Below the pieces are notes generated by a model. It was not told the origin of the DNA. It saw nothing but the letters and a program-made list of their open reading frames with translations, and made no database searches. A stretch of 64,000 nt of DNA from Dyella thiooxydans (GTDB lineage: Bacteria > Pseudomonadota > Gammaproteobacteria > Xanthomonadales > Rhodanobacteraceae): positions 3,162,001 through 3,226,000 of the forward strand of contig NZ_CP014841.1 in assembly GCF_001641285.1 (NCBI RefSeq). The letters run 5' to 3'. How positions within the stretch are numbered: the stretch's first letter is position 1; each line of letters starts with the position of its first letter. Shown here piece by piece: positions 60,571 through 64,000 of this stretch. Both the position numbers and the translations under genes were made by a program.

Positions 60571-61425
60571 CTAGCTTGGCCTGTCCGCGCCCGCCCCGCC
60601 CAGTGCCGACAGCCGCAACAGCACCCCGGCCAGGCTCTTCAGGTCCTGCGCGTTGTGCGCGGCGACCCGGCGCAGGTTGGTCGCTGGCCCGCCACGCAGG
60701 TAGGTGAGCCAGGCGGCCGGGGCCTCGGACCCGGGCAGGTCGTCCTCGCGCAGCACGCCGAGCAGCTGGCGTTCGGCGGTGGCGAGGCGGCAGTTCTCCC
60801 AATGGCCCTTCCAGTGCCGACGCACCGGATGCAGCAGGTCCAGGTGATCGAGCCCGGCCAGCGGATTGGCCAGCCGCGCGAGGCGGTAGCGCGTGGCCAG
60901 CAATGGCGCGTCGTAGCACTTGCCGTTGTAGCTCACGAGCACGCGCTGCGGGTCGAGCCAGCCGGCGAAGGAGCGCAGCATCGCCGGCTCGGCGGCCATC
61001 GTGGTGATGGTGAGCTGGCGCAGCCGCAGCCGGCCGTTCTGCCAATCCGCGGCACCGATCATGAAGGCGCGCGTGCCGGTGCCGCCGGCCAGCCCGGTGG
61101 TCTCGGTGTCGAAGTGCAGCAGGCGCGCCGGGTCGATGTGGTCCTCGCGCCGGGCGAAGCGGGTGTCGATGGACGCGGGCGGGCCGGGCCAGTCGACGTG
61201 TTCCTCGGTGTAGCGCAGGCCGGGGGCGATCTCCTCGCCGAACAGCTCGCGGTCGCGTGCGGGGAAGGGCGTGCTCGGTCGCGCGTGCGAGCGGGCGCGC
61301 ACGCCGAGCAGCCAGCGCAGGTCCTCGGTGGTGGTCTTGCGCGGCGCGGGCACTGGCGCCGGTGCCGCCACGGCCTGGCCGGCCTGCGCGCGCAGGCCGC
61401 GCAGGCGATCGCGCAGCGCGCTCAC
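60571..61425 (-). CDS. mrfB: MrfB/YprB-like DEDDh exonuclease
   Basis: 284 residues, an RNase-H-like exonuclease domain. The DEDDh residues are visible: D106 and E108 (HFDTETTGL), D172 (GKCYDAPLL), H257 and D261 (AAHNAQDLKSL). The Bacillus MrfB nuclease works with the MrfA helicase to excise mitomycin-C adducts; there the protein is longer, with a C-terminal TPR region that is missing here. It starts with GTG 61425 in a GTGA overlap with mrfA, so the two are coupled. Confidence 0.87.
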   Translation of the reverse strand: MSALRDRLRGLRAQAGQAVAAPAPVPAPRKTTTEDLRWLLGVRARSHARPSTPFPARDRELFGEEIAPGLRYTEEHVDWPGPPASIDTRFARREDHIDPARLLHFDTETTGLAGGTGTRAFMIGAADWQNGRLRLRQLTITTMAAEPAMLRSFAGWLDPQRVLVSYNGKCYDAPLLATRYRLARLANPLAGLDHLDLLHPVRRHWKGHWENCRLATAERQLLGVLREDDLPGSEAPAAWLTYLRGGPATNLRRVAAHNAQDLKSLAGVLLRLSALGGAGADRPS

Positions 61426-63848
61426 AGGCTGGCCAGCAGGGAAAGCACGCGCTCGGCCAAGGCCTTGGGTGCACGCTCGGCGGCCTCGTCCACCGCCAGT
61501 ACCGGACCGACGCAGGCCGGGCAGCCGTAGTGGCAGTCGCAGCGCTCAAGCAGCGAACGCGCCTGGGCGAGCAGATCCTCGCGCCGCTCGAACAGCGGGG
61601 CACTCAGCCCCACGCCGCCGGGGAAGGCGTCATACAGATAGACCGTGGGCGTGAATGGCGCATCGGGTTCCAACGCGGTGGGCTGGCCGTCGGCACCGCG
61701 CAGCTGACCGCGGCCGCTGGCATCGCTGCTGACGAACCACGCGCCGTCGCCGCTGCCCACCGCCTTCTGCAGGTCGCGCGATTCGGCCATCACCGCCACG
61801 GTGGCGACGATGTGCAGCGCGTAGGCGGCGCCGAGGAAACCGTCCAGCGCCTGCTGCCGTTCGTCGAAGGCCTGCTGCAGCGTGCGCTGGTCCAGCTGCC
61901 ACCACACCGCGGTGGTGTGCAGCTCCTGGTCGGGCAGGTTCACCGGGCCGTAGCCGATATTCTCGTGCGTGTAGTAGCGGATCTTCTTGTAGCCGGCCAC
62001 GCGGCGCACCACGTGCACCTCGCCGTGGTGCGCCTGGCCGCGGCCGGCCGGCGCGCTGCCGAAGGCGTCCAGCACCTTGAGCTTGGTGTAGTCGATCGCG
62101 TCGGTGTAGTAGTCGACGTGGGTGCGCGTGACGTAGGCCTTGCGCCCTTCCCAGTCCAGCCGCTCCACCTGGTAGGGCGTGGCCTGGATCAGGTGGATCG
62201 CGCCTTCGTACAGGGTCAGCGCGGCGGCGGAGTAGTCCACTTCGGCGAGGATGGTCTGGCGCCCGCCGGTGCGGTCCACCACCACGAAATTGCCGTCGGC
62301 CACCGCGCGCAGCGACACCGCGTTGGCCGGGTAGCTGTCGGCGATCCATTCCCAGCGCTCGCCTTCGCGATGCAGCACGCCTTCCTCGCCCAGCACCTCC
62401 AGCCACGGCGTGGCGACCTCGTTGCCGAACACCTTGTGGCCGACGAACGGCAGCTCGAACGCGGCGCAGCGGATGTGATCGAGCAGGATCAGCGGCTGGT
62501 CCGGCGCGATGCGTGCGTGCTCCGGCGGCGCGCCCTCGAAGAACTCCGGATGGCGCACCAGGTACTGGTCCAACGGATCGGAGCTGGCCACCAGCACGCC
62601 CAGTGCTGCCTGCTGCCGCCGGCCGGCGCGGCCGAAGCGCTGCCAGGTCGCCGCCACCGAACCGGGGTAACCGTTGAGCACCACCGCATCCAGCGCGCCG
62701 ATGTCCACGCCTAGCTCCAGCGCCGAGGTGCTGACGATGCCGTCCACGTGGCCCGCGCGCATCGCCCGCTCGGCCTCGCGCCGCTCGGTCGGCAGGTAAC
62801 CGCCGCGGTAGGCGCGGATGCGCGGCGGCTTGCGCGGGTCGTGGTCGAACACGTCCTTGAGGTACTTGGTGAGCACCTCGACCATGCTGCGGCTCTGCGC
62901 GAACACCAGGGTCTTCAGCCCCGCCTTGATCGCCAGCCGCGCGATGCGGTTGCTCTGCGATCGCGCCGAGGCGCGCAGGCCGAGATCGGGATTCACCACC
63001 GGCGGGTTCCACAGCAGCACGTGGCGGTCGCCCGAGGGTGCGCCCGATTCGGTGATCGCATGCACCGGCGCCTCGATCAGCGCCTCGGCGTGCTGCTGCG
63101 GATTGCCGATGGTCGCCGAGCACAGGATGAACTGCGGGCGCACGCCATAGAACGCGCAGATGCGCTTGAGCCGGCGGATCACGTTGGCCACGTGCGAACC
63201 GAACACGCCGCGGTAGCTGTGCACCTCGTCGATCACCACGTAGCGCAGGTTCTCGAAGAACTGCGCCCACTTCGTGTGATGCGGCAGGATCGCCTGGTGC
63301 AGCATGTCCGGATTGCTCACCACGATGTCGCCGTGCAGGCGGATCGCCTGCCGCGCATCGCCCGGCGTGTCGCCGTCGAAGGTGAATGCCTTCACCCCCA
63401 GCTCGCCGGCGCGGTTGAGCTCCAGCAGCTCGGCCACCTGATCCTGCGCCAGCGCCTTGGTGGGAAACAGGTACAGCGCCTTGGCGTTGGACTGCATCGC
63501 CGCCGCGATCACCGGCAGCGTGTAGCACAGCGACTTGCCCGAAGCGGTCGGCGTCACCACCGCCACATGCGCCCCCGCCTGCGCCGCCGCCCACGCCTCG
63601 CCCTGGTGCTTGTAGAGCTGGGTGATACCGCGCGCCCGCAGCGCATCGGCCAGCGCCGGTGGCAGGTCGTCCGGCAGCGGTTCGTACGCGCCTTCGCGCC
63701 CCGGCACCACGAACGAGCCGGTCACTCGGCCGGCGTAACGCTTGGCCAGTCGCGCCGCCAGCGCGCCGCCGTCAGCCGGGCCGCGCAGCACCCGTTCATC
63801 GGCAGCAGCCTCGTCGGCGCGGTGGGCCGGATCGATCAGGGCGTTCAT
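61422..63848 (-). CDS. mrfA: MrfA/YprA-like DEAD/H helicase with DUF1998
   Basis: 808 residues. The helicase motifs are PTASGKS at 100-106, DEVH at 207-210, SAT at 244-246 and QRFGRAGRR in domain 2. The C-terminal DUF1998/MZB part ends in the zinc-binding cluster C770-x-C772-x3-C776-xx-C779 (CDCHYGCPAC). This is the MrfA layout, a 3'-to-5' helicase in a UvrABC-independent excision pathway of B. subtilis. Coupled to mrfB. Start ATG 63848; no clear LexA site upstream. Confidence 0.9.
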   Translation of the reverse strand: MNALIDPAHRADEAAADERVLRGPADGGALAARLAKRYAGRVTGSFVVPGREGAYEPLPDDLPPALADALRARGITQLYKHQGEAWAAAQAGAHVAVVTPTASGKSLCYTLPVIAAAMQSNAKALYLFPTKALAQDQVAELLELNRAGELGVKAFTFDGDTPGDARQAIRLHGDIVVSNPDMLHQAILPHHTKWAQFFENLRYVVIDEVHSYRGVFGSHVANVIRRLKRICAFYGVRPQFILCSATIGNPQQHAEALIEAPVHAITESGAPSGDRHVLLWNPPVVNPDLGLRASARSQSNRIARLAIKAGLKTLVFAQSRSMVEVLTKYLKDVFDHDPRKPPRIRAYRGGYLPTERREAERAMRAGHVDGIVSTSALELGVDIGALDAVVLNGYPGSVAATWQRFGRAGRRQQAALGVLVASSDPLDQYLVRHPEFFEGAPPEHARIAPDQPLILLDHIRCAAFELPFVGHKVFGNEVATPWLEVLGEEGVLHREGERWEWIADSYPANAVSLRAVADGNFVVVDRTGGRQTILAEVDYSAAALTLYEGAIHLIQATPYQVERLDWEGRKAYVTRTHVDYYTDAIDYTKLKVLDAFGSAPAGRGQAHHGEVHVVRRVAGYKKIRYYTHENIGYGPVNLPDQELHTTAVWWQLDQRTLQQAFDERQQALDGFLGAAYALHIVATVAVMAESRDLQKAVGSGDGAWFVSSDASGRGQLRGADGQPTALEPDAPFTPTVYLYDAFPGGVGLSAPLFERREDLLAQARSLLERCDCHYGCPACVGPVLAVDEAAERAPKALAERVLSLLASL

Positions 63849-64000
63849 GGCGTGGCTCGTGGAAGGGCGGGCGTCGCAGTAGAGCGGTGGCGGGTCTCAC
63901 CGCATGAGACGTCTCGCAGGGAGGGCGTCGGAACGGGTGGGTGCCGTCAGGAGAGCCGTCCCGACCATTGTTGACAGCCCAGGTGCTTCGCTCGACATTG
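63849..64000. other. Upstream region of mrfA, window end
   Basis: 152 bases with no visible gene. A TTGACA at 63971-63976 faces right, but the -10 that would match (GACATT, 63994-63999) is poor. No palindrome of the known Xanthomonadales LexA type was found. Confidence 0.4.

Noticed and set aside
63971-63999. Rightward promoter at the window end
   Set aside because: TTGACA is perfect, but the -10 (GACATT) matches only half the consensus and no downstream gene is visible.

Overview
The window is GC-rich gammaproteobacterial chromosome, most likely a member of the Xanthomonadales and probably Rhodanobacteraceae (Rhodanobacter, Dyella or Frateuria type). This rests on the very high GC content, the many TonB-dependent receptors, a sucrose locus organised like the Xanthomonas sux locus, phenylalanine hydroxylase next to an Lrp regulator, and a porin-glnK-amtB-glnA nitrogen block. 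No rRNA, tRNA, CRISPR array, insertion sequence or prophage structural gene was found. I annotate 61 protein-coding genes. Most sit in tightly overlapping operons with ATGA or GTGA junctions.

Layout. 1-3.5 kb: the tail of an MFS carrier, a DcaP-type porin, a small membrane protein and a PA0069-type radical SAM protein. 3.5-8.1 kb: a leftward operon of seven genes under a YtrA-type GntR repressor. It encodes a CPBP intramembrane protease, an ABC exporter (ATPase and permease) and three small two-helix membrane proteins that look like tandem paralogues. 8.2-11.4 kb: a secreted S9 peptidase and fructose-1,6-bisphosphatase. 11.5-12.9 kb: an AT-richer gene for a secreted EreA/ChaN-like protein. 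13-16.4 kb: a rightward block (DJ-1-like, small ORF, NIPSNAP, GFA, GST, WYL regulator) that looks like a glutathione or aldehyde stress module. 16.4-21.9 kb: a DUF885 hydrolase, a DUF2235/Tle1-like secreted hydrolase with a membrane-anchored partner, an Xre/RES toxin-antitoxin pair and a GDSL hydrolase. 21.9-28 kb: phhA with a divergent Lrp gene, an acyltransferase, a YheT hydrolase, a 2OG oxygenase, DUF3820, VOC and UDP-glycosyltransferase genes.

28-37 kb: a TonB receptor, a secreted phosphodiesterase and a two-component system, then a Ycf46-like AAA ATPase and a sugar/sorbosone dehydrogenase. 37.1-39.7 kb: five small-to-medium envelope genes (DUF1328, DUF883, holin-like, unknown, AI-2E permease). 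39.8-46.8 kb: a complete RND efflux operon with a divergent LysR regulator. 46.7-52.4 kb: uppP, a long non-coding leader, and the nitrogen block torF-like porin, glnK, amtB, glnA, with a close match to a sigma-54 promoter in front of glnA. 52.4-60.4 kb: sucrose uptake and use (TonB receptor, amylosucrase, fructokinase, MFS carrier, LacI regulator) with three LacI-type boxes. 60.6-63.8 kb: mrfB and mrfA, counterparts of the Bacillus subtilis mitomycin repair pair.

The parts most worth following are the YtrA operon with its paralogous trio and leaderless-looking repressor promoter, the MrfAB pair in a Gram-negative, the Tle1-like hydrolase with its membrane partner, the AT-rich EreA/ChaN-like gene, and the glutathione/NIPSNAP/DJ-1 module whose DJ-1 protein has Asp in place of the nucleophilic Cys.
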